Shown: positions 33,328 to 42,636 of the stretch, one piece after another
Position numbering within the stretch: the first letter of the stretch is position 1
Layout of the letters: the number at the start of each line of letters is the position of its first letter
Assembly (NCBI GenBank): GCA_964423095.1
Contig: CAYRDI010000004.1
Location: forward strand, 1-64,000
DNA: 64,000 nt
Direction: 5' to 3'
DNA from: Micavibrio_A sp964423095
Lineage (GTDB): Bacteria > Pseudomonadota > Alphaproteobacteria > Micavibrionales > Micavibrionaceae
Notes under the pieces: model-generated
Database searches by the model: none
Seen by the model: the letters and a program-made list of their open reading frames with translations, nothing else
Told to the model about the DNA's origin: nothing
Translations under genes and position numbers: made by a program

Positions 33328-35583
33328 ATGGATTTTTCCGTTTTCGCCCCTATCCCCATCGGCCTGCTCGTCCTCAAACGGGACCGCAAGGATTTGACGT
33401 GTCTTTATGCCAATACGGCCATGGAATCCTTTCTGGGAAACGGGCTTGCGGGCCGCGGGCTGGAAGATATCTGGCCATCCCCCGATACCGAAGACCTCGC
33501 CAAAAAGCTGCGCGGGGTGGTGCCGCCGCTGTCCGCCACCTTGCCCATCGACCGGAACGCCCGCAAAAGCTGGGCCCTCCTTTCCATTCAGGAAAGCAAA
33601 GTAGAGGGCGAAGGTGTCTATTTTCTCTGGGCCACCGATATTTCGGCCAGCAAGGAGATTGAAGAAGGTCTGAAACAGGCCGCCGCCAACGCCGATGCAC
33701 TCTCCGACCAAAAATCGAACTTCCTTGCCACGATCAGCCATGAGATCCGCACACCCATGCAATCGGTCTATGGCCTTTTGGAAATGATCGAACTGGAAAA
33801 ACCGTCCCCCAACATTCTGGCCATGACGCAGACGGCCCGCAACTCGGCGAGCGGCCTTCTGGAAATCCTGAACGATGTGCTGGATTTTGCGAAGATGGAT
33901 GCCGACCAGATGGAGTTGGATGCCTTCGAGGTACCGGTGCGCACATTGTGCCGCGGCATTCTGGAAGCCCTCTCCGTCAAGGTACAGGGAAAAGACATCG
34001 CGTTGCGCGATGACATCGCGGGGGATGTGCCGTTCGTGATTGTGGGGGACCCCAAACGCCTGCGCCAGATCATCATCAATCTGATGGGCAATGCGATGAA
34101 ATTCACGAAGGAAGGATCGGTGACGATCCGCGTGACGCGCGGTGGACGAATGATCCCTGATCCTGCGCGGGGGCTGATCCTGCGGTTCGAGATCGTCGAT
34201 ACCGGAATCGGCATGAGTGAAGATGTGGCGGGCCGCCTGTTCCGTCCTTTCTCCCAGGCCGATAATTCCACATCGCGCAAATATGGCGGCACGGGCCTCG
34301 GACTTTCCATCTGCAAAAAACTCGTCGAAATGATGGGGGGGCAGATTGGTGTGACCAGCGAACCCGGCAAAGGTTCCAGCTTCTGGTTTGAAATTCCGAC
34401 CGAAGAGGTCGCCACGGATGCACAGGTATTGAATCTTCCCACACTGGACGGTATTTCGGTTTTGTCGGTCGAAGACCACCCGATGGGCGCGAAGGAAATT
34501 GTAAAATCCCTTCGTTCCATGGGGGCGAACGTCGAAAGCTGTGCCACCGTCGCCGAAGCCTTGCAACTGGTCAAACGCCGCCCGTTCGATGTCGGCGTGA
34601 TCGATCAGGGATTGCCCGACGGTCTTGGCCTCGACCTGATCCGCGAGATCATGAAGATCAGGCCCTTTATGGGGCTCGTCATGTATACCGTGCGGGACGA
34701 TGCGGGATTGCAACACTCCTTGCAATCGCTGGGCGTTGCCTATCTATCGAAGCCCGCCAGCCGGATCGGTCTTGGCGAAGCGGTGCGCGATGCCTCCTCC
34801 AAAGCTGCGAAGATCGATTTTACAGGCCCGCGCAAACTCCTGATCGCAGAAGACACCCCCGCCGTGCGCGATGTGTTGTCACGTCAATTGCAGACGCTGG
34901 GCGTCGATGCGACGTTTGTGGAGAATGGAAAGGAAGCGTTGTTTTCCGTGCGCAGCGGGGAATACGGCCTGCTGATCACCGACCTGCACATGCCGGAAAT
35001 GGATGGCTATGGCGTCGTCCACGAAATCCGCGATGACGATATCAAGCTCGAGCGCCACTTCCCCGTTATTGCGCTGACCGCCGATGTGCAGATGGCGCAG
35101 CGGCAGGTTTATATGAATCACGGTTTCGATGAATGTTTGCTGAAACCCGTATCCTTGGGCCAGTTCCAGCGGCTTTTGATCCGCTGGGGTTTGCTCACGG
35201 AAAAAGACGCGGCAACAACGCCGTCTGTTCCCGCAACATCCGATCAAAAGGCAGCGGCGTCTTCTACAATCGACCGCGCGGCCATGATCGAACAGATGGG
35301 AGCGTTCGATGAAAACGCGATCGAGATGCTCAAACTCTTCATCGATATGACCAAACCGTTGATCGGCCGTATCGACCATGCGGCCAGTAACAAGGATGTA
35401 GGGGATTTAAAGGAAGCGGCGCATTCGCTCAAAGGTGCTGCACGGTCGGCTTGCATCAACGAACTGGGCGAAGCCGCCGCACAACTGCAAACCGAAGCCG
35501 AAGGCGGAAGGATTGTTGAAGAAACGATCGCCCGCGTGATAAAAGAATTCACCCGCGCCGAAGATGAGATCAACCGGCTTTAA
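33328..35583 (+). CDS. Hybrid sensor histidine kinase: PAS-HisKA-HATPase-REC-REC-Hpt
   Basis: Soluble multistep phosphorelay kinase of 751 residues. It has a PAS-like domain (1-115), a HisKA helix with His138 in ISHEIRTPM, and an ATPase domain with N box NLMGNAMKF (251-259), DTGIGM and GGTGLGLSICK. A first receiver (about 377-490, Asp426) and a second receiver (about 503-615, Asp552 in TDLHMPEMDG, Lys606) follow, then a C-terminal Hpt domain with His699 in AAHSLKGAAR. No membrane segment is seen, so it senses a cytoplasmic signal. It ends six bases from the convergent pilin genes; a link with the response regulator at 46493-46894 is inferred from proximity. Confidence 0.92.
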   Translation: MDFSVFAPIPIGLLVLKRDRKDLTCLYANTAMESFLGNGLAGRGLEDIWPSPDTEDLAKKLRGVVPPLSATLPIDRNARKSWALLSIQESKVEGEGVYFLWATDISASKEIEEGLKQAAANADALSDQKSNFLATISHEIRTPMQSVYGLLEMIELEKPSPNILAMTQTARNSASGLLEILNDVLDFAKMDADQMELDAFEVPVRTLCRGILEALSVKVQGKDIALRDDIAGDVPFVIVGDPKRLRQIIINLMGNAMKFTKEGSVTIRVTRGGRMIPDPARGLILRFEIVDTGIGMSEDVAGRLFRPFSQADNSTSRKYGGTGLGLSICKKLVEMMGGQIGVTSEPGKGSSFWFEIPTEEVATDAQVLNLPTLDGISVLSVEDHPMGAKEIVKSLRSMGANVESCATVAEALQLVKRRPFDVGVIDQGLPDGLGLDLIREIMKIRPFMGLVMYTVRDDAGLQHSLQSLGVAYLSKPASRIGLGEAVRDASSKAAKIDFTGPRKLLIAEDTPAVRDVLSRQLQTLGVDATFVENGKEALFSVRSGEYGLLITDLHMPEMDGYGVVHEIRDDDIKLERHFPVIALTADVQMAQRQVYMNHGFDECLLKPVSLGQFQRLLIRWGLLTEKDAATTPSVPATSDQKAAASSTIDRAAMIEQMGAFDENAIEMLKLFIDMTKPLIGRIDHAASNKDVGDLKEAAHSLKGAARSACINELGEAAAQLQTEAEGGRIVEETIARVIKEFTRAEDEINRL

Positions 35584-35589
35584 GAAAAA

Positions 35590-36345
35590 TTACTGTTCCA
35601 GCAAGACGGCATAAAAGTAATTCGTTCCCGATCCGTCCTGAAAACAGGCGGCCGCCTGATGATCAAAGGCGGTGCCCCCGTCGCATTGCACGACATTTCC
35701 GGCCGTTGTGGGATAGCTGTGCGTTGAATCCAGACTTTCGGCAAGGCCCGTATAGTTCATGGCGGCGGCCACCGGTATGCTGTTCGAAACGGTGGAACAG
35801 GTGGACAGATCAACCTTCAAACCTTCGTTGATTTGTTGGCAAACTTCGTTTGAAACCCCCGGAAGAAAGGCGATCAGATCGTTCCCGTCACTGTTCGTTG
35901 ACGGGTCAAGCCCGACCCCCGGCACATAATAATTGGCATTGTAATACCAGGTCAGCGTAATGCCTGTTTCCCTGGATTGTGTTTTGTTCAACGCACCGCC
36001 GCCCTGTGGGTGGAACACCAGAGTGGAGACAGAGGCCGCCGTGAAGCCTGCGGTTCCGGGTAGATCAAACTTCATTTCATCAGGGCTGACACCCGCCAGA
36101 TTCATCCGCATGGCCGCCGTGCGAAGGGCTGTTGGATATTGTGTAACCCCTGACGCCGTCAAAAGATTTTTTTCGCGCGATGTCGTACCGGAGCCGGACC
36201 GGCTGCTTTGCACCACCACATAGGAAAGGGCCGCAAACAACGCCACGGCAATCAAAATCAAAAAGAGGACGTTTCCATCTTGCGATTTTTCACTGTATCT
36301 ACGGACCGGCAACAAAGACGGATTTTCCAAATTTTTTATGGGCAT
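35590..36345 (-). CDS. Pilin-like protein 3 (paralogue of pilin-like protein 1)
   Basis: 251 residues. A prepilin-type leader ends in Gly24, and the mature part starts NVLFLILIAVALFAALSYVV with Leu, not Glu, at position 5. The body shares ASVSTLVFHPQGGGA, LIAFLPGVS and a C-terminal disulfide-like region (FDHQAAACFQDGSG) with the protein at 37125-37865, so the two arose by duplication. GGGGGA lies before the ATG. The start overlaps the end of pilin-like protein 2 by ten bases. It is the last gene of the pilus locus. Confidence 0.8.
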   Translation of the reverse strand: MPIKNLENPSLLPVRRYSEKSQDGNVLFLILIAVALFAALSYVVVQSSRSGSGTTSREKNLLTASGVTQYPTALRTAAMRMNLAGVSPDEMKFDLPGTAGFTAASVSTLVFHPQGGGALNKTQSRETGITLTWYYNANYYVPGVGLDPSTNSDGNDLIAFLPGVSNEVCQQINEGLKVDLSTCSTVSNSIPVAAAMNYTGLAESLDSTHSYPTTAGNVVQCDGGTAFDHQAAACFQDGSGTNYFYAVLLEQ

Positions 36346-37043
36346 GCGGCTTCATCCCCCGCAGTATCGCCGACATATTGCGCGGTCGGCTGGGCAATCA
36401 TCCAAACACGGAAACATGTCGTTCCGGCCGGGCAATCAGGACCGGACGCGCCATCGGTGGTTATATCTATGGCAGTGCCGCTAGCACTGTTATCGACAAT
36501 ATCCGCTTCGCATTCCGAAAACTGGTCATCAAGTTTGGAAAGGGCCGTTGTCAGGAACGCATCGGATTTGTCCGTGCCCGTGTAAAAGAACACGCCGTCC
36601 GTTCCGTTGTAATAAGACCAGTCGTTAAACAATTTCGGTGCGGGGGGCAAAAACTTACCCGAAGACCCGCCAAAAATCGTGCCATGCAATTTCGGATTCC
36701 CTTGCGGGTTCCCCGGACACTTCACATACTCGACATCATCGTTCGCGGCAGGTGTCGCGGGAGCCGTAAAGTAGCCCGCACTGGACGGATTGATCGGATA
36801 GGGCACATTGGTGGTGCCGATGGCATCGCTCGCCCCTTCGGGGTAACTCAATACGCATTCCTGTATGGCGGAGCGGACAAAATTGATCTGGGAATTCAGG
36901 TCGGTGACCGTATTAAACGTGTTCTGGGATGTTGTCTGTTGACTGGACGAATCCATAAAGGTCGCTGTCAGAACGGCCAGCAAGGCGATCGCGATGAGAA
37001 TATAAATCAGGGCACTGCCCCGTTGACGGATATTTTGTTCCAT
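36336..37043 (-). CDS. Pilin-like protein 2 (GspK/PilX-like start)
   Basis: 235 residues. A basic leader MEQNIRQRG is followed by SALIYILIAIALLAVLTATF, again without Glu5. This resembles minor pseudopilins of the GspK/PilX kind, which also lack Glu5 and sit at the fibre tip. The body has no clear match to the two neighbours and carries several Cys (QECVLSYPEG, VKCPGNP, SECEAD, CPAGTTCF). The ATG at 37043, with AGGA seven bases before it, is preferred to a longer frame. A strong hairpin separates it from pilin-like protein 1. Confidence 0.78.
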   Translation of the reverse strand: MEQNIRQRGSALIYILIAIALLAVLTATFMDSSSQQTTSQNTFNTVTDLNSQINFVRSAIQECVLSYPEGASDAIGTTNVPYPINPSSAGYFTAPATPAANDDVEYVKCPGNPQGNPKLHGTIFGGSSGKFLPPAPKLFNDWSYYNGTDGVFFYTGTDKSDAFLTTALSKLDDQFSECEADIVDNSASGTAIDITTDGASGPDCPAGTTCFRVWMIAQPTAQYVGDTAGDEAACP

Positions 37044-37057
37044 TTTCTTTCCTACAA

Positions 37058-37088
37058 ATCCGGCCTCCCAATGATTGGAAGGCCGGAT
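37058..37088 (-). promoter_or_regulatory. Intercistronic hairpin between pilin-like genes 1 and 2
   Basis: A nine-base-pair perfect stem ATCCGGCCT/AGGCCGGAT around a 13-base loop that can pair further. It is followed on the minus strand by TTTGT, not a full T run. It could act as a partial terminator or as a stabiliser of the upstream message end, giving more of pilin-like protein 1. Confidence 0.55.
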
Positions 37089-37124
37089 CTGTGTATCGAG
37101 GAAATACAAGGTCTTTATACCGGA

Positions 37125-37865
37125 TTACCGTTCCAGCAAGACGGAGTAGAACACGAACCGGCCCGTTGTATCGGCAAAACACCCGGAAGCCTGACGATCG
37201 AAGGCCGTCGTACATCCTGCAGGGCCTGTCATGTCCGGGCTGTCTGCTGTCGGGAAAGTATATCCTGTCGCCATGTTTGTATCGACAAGCGTGTTCGTGG
37301 CGTTGGCAACTGCTGGAACACCGGACGGAAATGACGCACCCGCCGTACAGCCGGTGACATCGATCCCCAACTCTTCGTTGACCTGTTTACAAACGCCGCT
37401 TGAAACTCCCGGCAAAAAGGCGATCACATCGTTACCACCCGCACCATCGATCCCGATACCCGGAACATCGAATTCCGCGTTAAACGACCATGGCAAAATA
37501 GAGCTGCCCGTCGCGGAAAGATCTGCCGGCGCATCTTGGAAGTTTGCACCGCCGCCTTGGGGATGGAAAACAAGCGTGGACACAGATGCCGCCAGAAACC
37601 CTGCGGATCCAGGCGCATCAAAAAGCACGTTTTCAATCGCCGTCCCCGCCAGAACCATACGAATGATGGCCGTACGGAGTGCCGTCGGATATTGCGTCAT
37701 CTGGGCGGAGCTTAGAACATTTTTCTCCCTCTCCGTCGAACCGCTGCCCGAACGGGTCGATTGTGTCACGACATAGGACAATGCCGCGAATAGGGCCACA
37801 GCGATCAGGATCAGGAACAGGACGTTCCCACCTTCGCGCTGTCGTCTTTGTTGAATGTTAAGCAT
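37125..37865 (-). CDS. Pilin-like protein 1
   Basis: 246 residues. Leader MLNIQQRRQREGG, cleavage after Gly13, mature start NVLFLILIAVALFAALSYVV without Glu5. An extracellular domain follows with VFHPQGGGA, DVIAFLPGVS and paired cysteines near the C-terminus (GCTTAFDRQASGCF). AAGGAGG, the strongest ribosome site in the locus, lies eight bases before the ATG, and a hairpin follows the stop. Both suggest that this is the most abundant of the three. It belongs to a pilin-like group seen in Alphaproteobacteria whose role is not established. Confidence 0.82.
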   Translation of the reverse strand: MLNIQQRRQREGGNVLFLILIAVALFAALSYVVTQSTRSGSGSTEREKNVLSSAQMTQYPTALRTAIIRMVLAGTAIENVLFDAPGSAGFLAASVSTLVFHPQGGGANFQDAPADLSATGSSILPWSFNAEFDVPGIGIDGAGGNDVIAFLPGVSSGVCKQVNEELGIDVTGCTAGASFPSGVPAVANATNTLVDTNMATGYTFPTADSPDMTGPAGCTTAFDRQASGCFADTTGRFVFYSVLLER

Positions 37866-37916
37866 TTGTATTTCCTCCTTACTATAACAAAAACAATGTA
37901 TTCTATTCTTCTTCGT

Positions 37917-38477
37917 TTACTGGGCGGGTGAAACCGCAGTGGCCGGGTTTTCCACAGAAACCTTGTTAACCTTCAGGGCCACACCGAGCTTGTCTTTTGC
38001 ACCGCATTCACGTCCGACGCACAGTTTATCCAGCGATACGCGCCACCCCGAACCGCCGTTCTGCATATGGCCGATTGCTTCGCGGAATTCCGCAAAATTG
38101 CTCGTACGGTCGGATGTAATGGTAATAACGGATCCCTTCACAAGAAACCGTAACCCCTGATAATCCTTGGTGACCTTGTCGATAAAGGCCTTGACCTCGG
38201 CTTCTGCGATCGGCACGTCCTTGATCTTTGGAACCGTTGGTTGAAGGGCCTCGGCTTTGGCGAGTTCGGCGCGAACCTCCACAAGCTGGCGCGCCTGGAT
38301 ACTGGCGTACAATCCCAGCGCACCGGCCACAGCCCAGGCAATGCCGGCTGCAATCAGCACCGATTGCCCCGCATGTTGCGGCAATTTTTCAAGAAAGGCG
38401 TTCAGATCACCCGCAGCCTTGGGATCTGCCAGCTTTTGCAGCGCGCGCCAATCGAAATTTTTAAGATCCAATGCCAT
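37917..38477 (-). CDS. PilO/GspM-like inner-membrane assembly protein
   Basis: 186 residues: a short cytoplasmic part, one membrane helix (about 38-59, LIAAGIAWAVAGALGLYASI), a helical stretch rich in Glu and Ala (about 61-85), and a small alpha/beta periplasmic domain (RFLVKGSVITITSDRTSNFAEFREAIGH, cited in part). Two cysteines (CVGREC) may form a disulfide. Layout and position match the second bitopic alignment-complex protein of type IV pilus and type II secretion systems. Sequence similarity is weak, so the call rests on architecture and context. The 93 A+T-rich bases before it could hold an extra promoter. Confidence 0.65.
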   Translation of the reverse strand: MALDLKNFDWRALQKLADPKAAGDLNAFLEKLPQHAGQSVLIAAGIAWAVAGALGLYASIQARQLVEVRAELAKAEALQPTVPKIKDVPIAEAEVKAFIDKVTKDYQGLRFLVKGSVITITSDRTSNFAEFREAIGHMQNGGSGWRVSLDKLCVGRECGAKDKLGVALKVNKVSVENPATAVSPAQ

Positions 38478-38570
38478 GGTTTTGTATAACTTGTCCCGCT
38501 ATCCCTAAAATTTTAATCAAAAAGAATTTAAAAGCAGTTACATAACAAACTGATTTATCTAAAATTTTAT

Positions 38571-39557
38571 CTAATTCGTCCCCTTCATCCGAACCCGGCC
38601 GTCCGGCTCCAGGCCCGGCTGCACCTGCCCCTTGATCGTCCCGACCCCCTGCCCGTAGGCCGGCGGCAGTAAAACTTCCCATTCCAGCTTGTTGCCGGTC
38701 ACGTTGTATTTCACCAGTGTGCCGTCGATTTTCTGCAATTCCGTCAGCATTTCCTGAATTCGCACCATGTGTTTAATGGAGTCCGATTGAAGGGCGTTGT
38801 AGGCGTTGACCATCAATTGTTGCGAGGCACGTTCCGTTTCGGATTTAACCTTCGCCAAATCCTTCACCCCCGTGTTGGTCAGGATGTATTGAAAAACGAT
38901 AAACAAGAAAATGATAATATTCAGGGCAATACCGACATAGAGCAGGAACATGGCCGAGGCGCGGGAGAGTTTTTCCGTCCGCAGCATCCGGTTTTTCCAG
39001 GGGATGATATCCGCCAGATCGGGGTTGATGGTCACAAAGTTCGCATCCATTGATTGCATGCGGGGAAGCAAGGTCCGCGCGGCCCCCAAAAACACCTGCA
39101 TCCGGCCCGTATCGGGATCCCAGCGCAAGGCCGCCGCCAGACCTTCTTGTTCATACAAATAAACGGTTTCTTTGTCCCAATATTCGCTTTTTCCGGGAAG
39201 AGCCGCGGCCAGCGGACACCATGTGTCCGGCGCGGACGCCAGTGCTGTGGACGGGCATGCCAGATACCAAAGACGTCCGCCATCCGCCGAATAAACGTAA
39301 TGAACTTTTTCCGTCCCGCAGGCCTGGCTGGCGGCGTTCCAGACAGCTTCGTCCTCTGCCCCCGCCACATGCGGGATGGCACCGCCGATCAATTCCTGCG
39401 GCAGAAAAGGATCGAGATTGGATTTGAAAGAGGAGGCTTCGCCAGCGAGATAATCAGCAATACCGGGACGCGGCCGTGAAACGCCTTCACCTGAACGCTT
39501 TTCCGCGCTGGGCTTACCACGTTCCGTTACGTCTTTGTCTTTGGTCGAGATGGCCAA
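38571..39557 (-). CDS. PilN/GspL-like inner-membrane assembly protein
   Basis: 328 residues: a cytoplasmic domain of about 200 residues, one membrane helix (201-226, SAMFLLYVGIALNIIIFLFI), then a coiled coil and a small periplasmic domain. This is the layout of GspL or a PilM-PilN fusion, which links the ATPase and platform protein to the periplasmic parts. No actin-like ATP motif is recognised in the cytoplasmic domain. The start is TTG at 39557, directly after the stop of the platform gene. Confidence 0.65.
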   Translation of the reverse strand: MAISTKDKDVTERGKPSAEKRSGEGVSRPRPGIADYLAGEASSFKSNLDPFLPQELIGGAIPHVAGAEDEAVWNAASQACGTEKVHYVYSADGGRLWYLACPSTALASAPDTWCPLAAALPGKSEYWDKETVYLYEQEGLAAALRWDPDTGRMQVFLGAARTLLPRMQSMDANFVTINPDLADIIPWKNRMLRTEKLSRASAMFLLYVGIALNIIIFLFIVFQYILTNTGVKDLAKVKSETERASQQLMVNAYNALQSDSIKHMVRIQEMLTELQKIDGTLVKYNVTGNKLEWEVLLPPAYGQGVGTIKGQVQPGLEPDGRVRMKGTN

Positions 39558-39559
39558 CC

Positions 39560-40780
39560 TTATAGAACCCCTTCTGTCAGGCCTCCCATCATGCTGTCCA
39601 TGCTCATATTCATAACCGTAAGGGCGTAAATAGCGGAACCGAACGCGATGGCGAGATAGACACCGGTAAGAGCGAATGCGAGCCAGACGATCAAGGAGTG
39701 CTTGGTTTTTGCCGCCTGTGCCCGCATTTCGGCAATTGATTCCATGATTGTAGCAACTTGGTCGAGGTCAGACAAGCTCGCAAGTTCAAGGCGTTCCGCG
39801 CGGGTCAGCGGTTCCCGGTCCATAGCGGCCCCCAACGAAATCCCGCGGGAAAGGTCGATATTCGTTTCCGTCCAGTATTTCGACACATCCGGCGAGGACG
39901 TCGCCTGCCCGGCCTGATCCAGGGCTTCGTTGATCGGCACCAGGCCGCGGAGCATACGCGCACACGCCATCATGGAATCGGAAAAACCGAGGTCGCGCAA
40001 ATAAGCCCCGATCAGGGGAATGCGACGCACGATCCGCGCGGTCGGCCAATCCGCCTTTCCACGGTTCATCCAAAAAGAAATGATCGCCCAGATCATAAAC
40101 CCGCCCACGGCAAAGGCAGACCAGATCAGAATGTCCCATGTCAGGTCGAGGTTATCGACAACGCGGTTGTATTTTTCCAGTTCTTCGGGTTTTTCCGGCG
40201 CGTTTCCGTGGAACCAGCCCAGAACCATATCCTTTCCCCAGAACAGGGATTGCAAAATACTGATCAGGTCGAACCCCAGCCAGCCCATCGTCCCCATGAT
40301 CGCACGGGCGTTCTTTTTCTTTTGCGTGATGGAATGGATGGCGTGGGGAATCCCCTCGGTCAGTTTGTTCGCGCGTTCGGAGGCCGCCAGAATAGCGATC
40401 GTCCCGCGATCGAAAATATTCAAGGCTTTCAGCGCATCGATCACCCCCAGTCCGCGGGCGAGTGCTTCGCGGGCCGGGGCCAGAATGTTTTGCCGCATCG
40501 GGCTGGTTTCCGCCTGAATGATCTTCCACAAGGCAACCCCCGGCGATGTTGCAACGGAGCGAAACATCACCCCGCGCAGAAGCTGCACCTGCCACCAACT
40601 GGAACGCGCTAGCAGACGTTCGATGGGGGAGCGTTCGTGCGGACGGATAGACAGGACATAGCCGCCTTTTTTGGACACGGCACTGCGCACGTCATCTTCG
40701 GTCGGAAGATAAAACGATTCCAGAGCCTTTTTCGGCCCGGAAGTGCTGTCATAAGCAATTTCGCAAACCCACTGTCTCAT
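39560..40780 (-). CDS. Type II secretion/type IV pilus platform protein (GspF/PilC/PilR)
   Basis: Polytopic inner-membrane protein that converts rotation of the ATPase into pilin addition. 406 residues with two GspF domains and helices at about 165-180, 215-240 and 375-395. The second domain has the family pattern ISLGAAMDREPLTRAERLEL and the end SIAEMRAQAAKTKHSLIVW. It follows the ATPase gene by 17 bases, as is standard for these systems. Confidence 0.9.
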   Translation of the reverse strand: MRQWVCEIAYDSTSGPKKALESFYLPTEDDVRSAVSKKGGYVLSIRPHERSPIERLLARSSWWQVQLLRGVMFRSVATSPGVALWKIIQAETSPMRQNILAPAREALARGLGVIDALKALNIFDRGTIAILAASERANKLTEGIPHAIHSITQKKKNARAIMGTMGWLGFDLISILQSLFWGKDMVLGWFHGNAPEKPEELEKYNRVVDNLDLTWDILIWSAFAVGGFMIWAIISFWMNRGKADWPTARIVRRIPLIGAYLRDLGFSDSMMACARMLRGLVPINEALDQAGQATSSPDVSKYWTETNIDLSRGISLGAAMDREPLTRAERLELASLSDLDQVATIMESIAEMRAQAAKTKHSLIVWLAFALTGVYLAIAFGSAIYALTVMNMSMDSMMGGLTEGVL

Positions 40781-40797
40781 ACTATATCCGGCTAACC

Positions 40798-42621
40798 TTA
40801 GTCTTCGAGATAGGACAGAGCGGCACGGGGATCGACCAATCCGCTTTTGATGAGGTCGATCAGACCTTCGCGGCGGGTGTGGACGATCAAGCCTTCCTGT
40901 CCGACCATATCATTCACGTTTTTGGTTAAGGCTTCGTAAATATGGTTCCTTTGCGCCGGGCCTAACGTGATCAAAATAGCATCGAGCAGCAACGTCCGGC
41001 CCGAAATCCCTGTCCGGTTGCATAAATCACAGCCCGCGCCATTGTGCGTGCGCACCGGTGTATCAACCGCCAAATCAAGGTGGGCCACGTCATCCGCCTG
41101 TACCACATCGCCCAGTTTTTCATGGTGGGCGCAGCCCTGGCACAGGGTTCGCACCAGACGCTGGTTCAAAATCGCCCGTACCTGCTGCGAAAGCGTAAAG
41201 GTGGAAGACCGTTCGCGTTCCGCCGGCATCAAGGAGCGAAGGCGTTCAAATGTTTGCAAGGCCGTATCGGCGTGAACGGTTGAAATCACGGTGTGGCCGG
41301 ATTCGGCCGCCCGGAGCGATGTTTCCACGGTGTCGGAATCCCGCATCTCCCCGATGATGATATAGTCCGGATCGTGACGCATCGCGGCGCGGATCAAATC
41401 GGCAAATTCGCCGCCCGGCATACCGGGACGCACCTGCCATTGCGTGGCATAGCGCAGTTCGTATTCGATCGGGTCTTCGATGGTGAGTACATGTTTCCTG
41501 CGGCGGTCGATTTGTTGCACGCAGGCATAAAGCGTTGTCGTCTTACCGGAACCCGTCGGGCCGGAGAGAAGAATAAGGCCCCCGCCCCCTTTGATTTCCG
41601 GTGACAGCAGGTTTGCCAGATAATCGCCGACATCTTCGTGACGGCGGAACAATTCATCAAAGCCCTTCAGCGCGGCGCGGTCGAGCAGACGAAGTGTGAT
41701 TTTCTCCCCGTCCTGTGCCTGCGGCCCCGCAGCAACCCGGACATCCACCGCGCGCCCCTGCCACATAAAACCAAAACGTCCGTCTTTGGGCGTGACGCGA
41801 TCCCCGAAGTTCAAACCCGCATCGCGTTTGAGCAGCGTCGTCAAACGCGCCATCGCATCCGAAGGAAGCAGGTGCATGGGAATCAAATCCCCGTCGATCC
41901 GGTATTTGATCCAGTTCGGCGCATCGGGGTTGTTATCCTGTACCAGGTGAATATCGGAGGCCCGCATCTGCAACGCTTCGGCCAACATGTCTTTTTGAAA
42001 CTGGTTGAGAAGAAGGCCGTTGTCCGTATCCGAAAGCCATTGCGCCAGTGTTTTTTCACAGCGGTCGGCGGACAAATCGTGCACGGAACGCAATGTTTCA
42101 AGCAATTCCGCACGGTCCCACATTTCGACATCGACCTTATCGACACGAAACCCGGAACGGTTGGCGGTGGAAACAAGCGCATCGATCTGCCGCTGGTTCA
42201 AATCATTCAAAGGCGCGATTTTCAAAACGCCGTCACGAAGACCGATCAGGTGAATGGAAATCGGCAACCATGCCTGTACCGGCAGAACGGAGCGAAGCTG
42301 GTCCCCCGTGGCGCGGTCGCGGATACCCGCTTCTTCTTCGAGTTCGGAAGGCCCGCTGGCCCCGGCCATATCGAGCAGTTGTTCGGTGGAGCGTGAAACC
42401 CCCTGATCAAAAAACATCGCGCGTTCGCGCTGGACCATGTCCAGATAACGCTCACGCCCTTCGCTGGCGCGTTGTTTACGGCGATCGGAATAACGGCGGT
42501 CAATCCCGCCCGGCGGCGGCGCATCCTGTCTGCGGCGGTCACCACCACGACGGTCCGTCACATCGGTGTCGGGAATCGTTGCGTCCGGTGTTCCCGGTAT
42601 GGTGGAGTCGTTTTCGCTCAT
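40798..42621 (-). CDS. Secretion/pilus assembly ATPase (GspE/PilB/PilQ family)
   Basis: Hexameric motor ATPase that powers fibre assembly. 607 residues. An N-terminal disordered stretch (PGGIDRRYSDRRKQRA) and N1E-like domain are followed by Walker A GPTGSGKT (354-361), the Asp box IEDPIEYEL (381-389) and Walker B IIIGEMRDSDTVETSLRAAE (from 421). The His box TVISTVHADTA comes next, and then a zinc site with two CxxC pairs (494-497 and 531-534). The extension-type zinc site favours an assembly rather than a retraction ATPase; no PilT is in the window. Confidence 0.95.
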   Translation of the reverse strand: MSENDSTIPGTPDATIPDTDVTDRRGGDRRRQDAPPPGGIDRRYSDRRKQRASEGRERYLDMVQRERAMFFDQGVSRSTEQLLDMAGASGPSELEEEAGIRDRATGDQLRSVLPVQAWLPISIHLIGLRDGVLKIAPLNDLNQRQIDALVSTANRSGFRVDKVDVEMWDRAELLETLRSVHDLSADRCEKTLAQWLSDTDNGLLLNQFQKDMLAEALQMRASDIHLVQDNNPDAPNWIKYRIDGDLIPMHLLPSDAMARLTTLLKRDAGLNFGDRVTPKDGRFGFMWQGRAVDVRVAAGPQAQDGEKITLRLLDRAALKGFDELFRRHEDVGDYLANLLSPEIKGGGGLILLSGPTGSGKTTTLYACVQQIDRRRKHVLTIEDPIEYELRYATQWQVRPGMPGGEFADLIRAAMRHDPDYIIIGEMRDSDTVETSLRAAESGHTVISTVHADTALQTFERLRSLMPAERERSSTFTLSQQVRAILNQRLVRTLCQGCAHHEKLGDVVQADDVAHLDLAVDTPVRTHNGAGCDLCNRTGISGRTLLLDAILITLGPAQRNHIYEALTKNVNDMVGQEGLIVHTRREGLIDLIKSGLVDPRAALSYLED

Positions 42622-42636
42622 CCGAACCAGCAGTCG

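Noticed and set aside
33262..34725. Open frame of 487 codons on the minus strand opposite the hybrid kinase
   Set aside because: The kinase domains on the plus strand are unmistakable; the opposite frame reads as low-complexity His/Arg/Gly protein.
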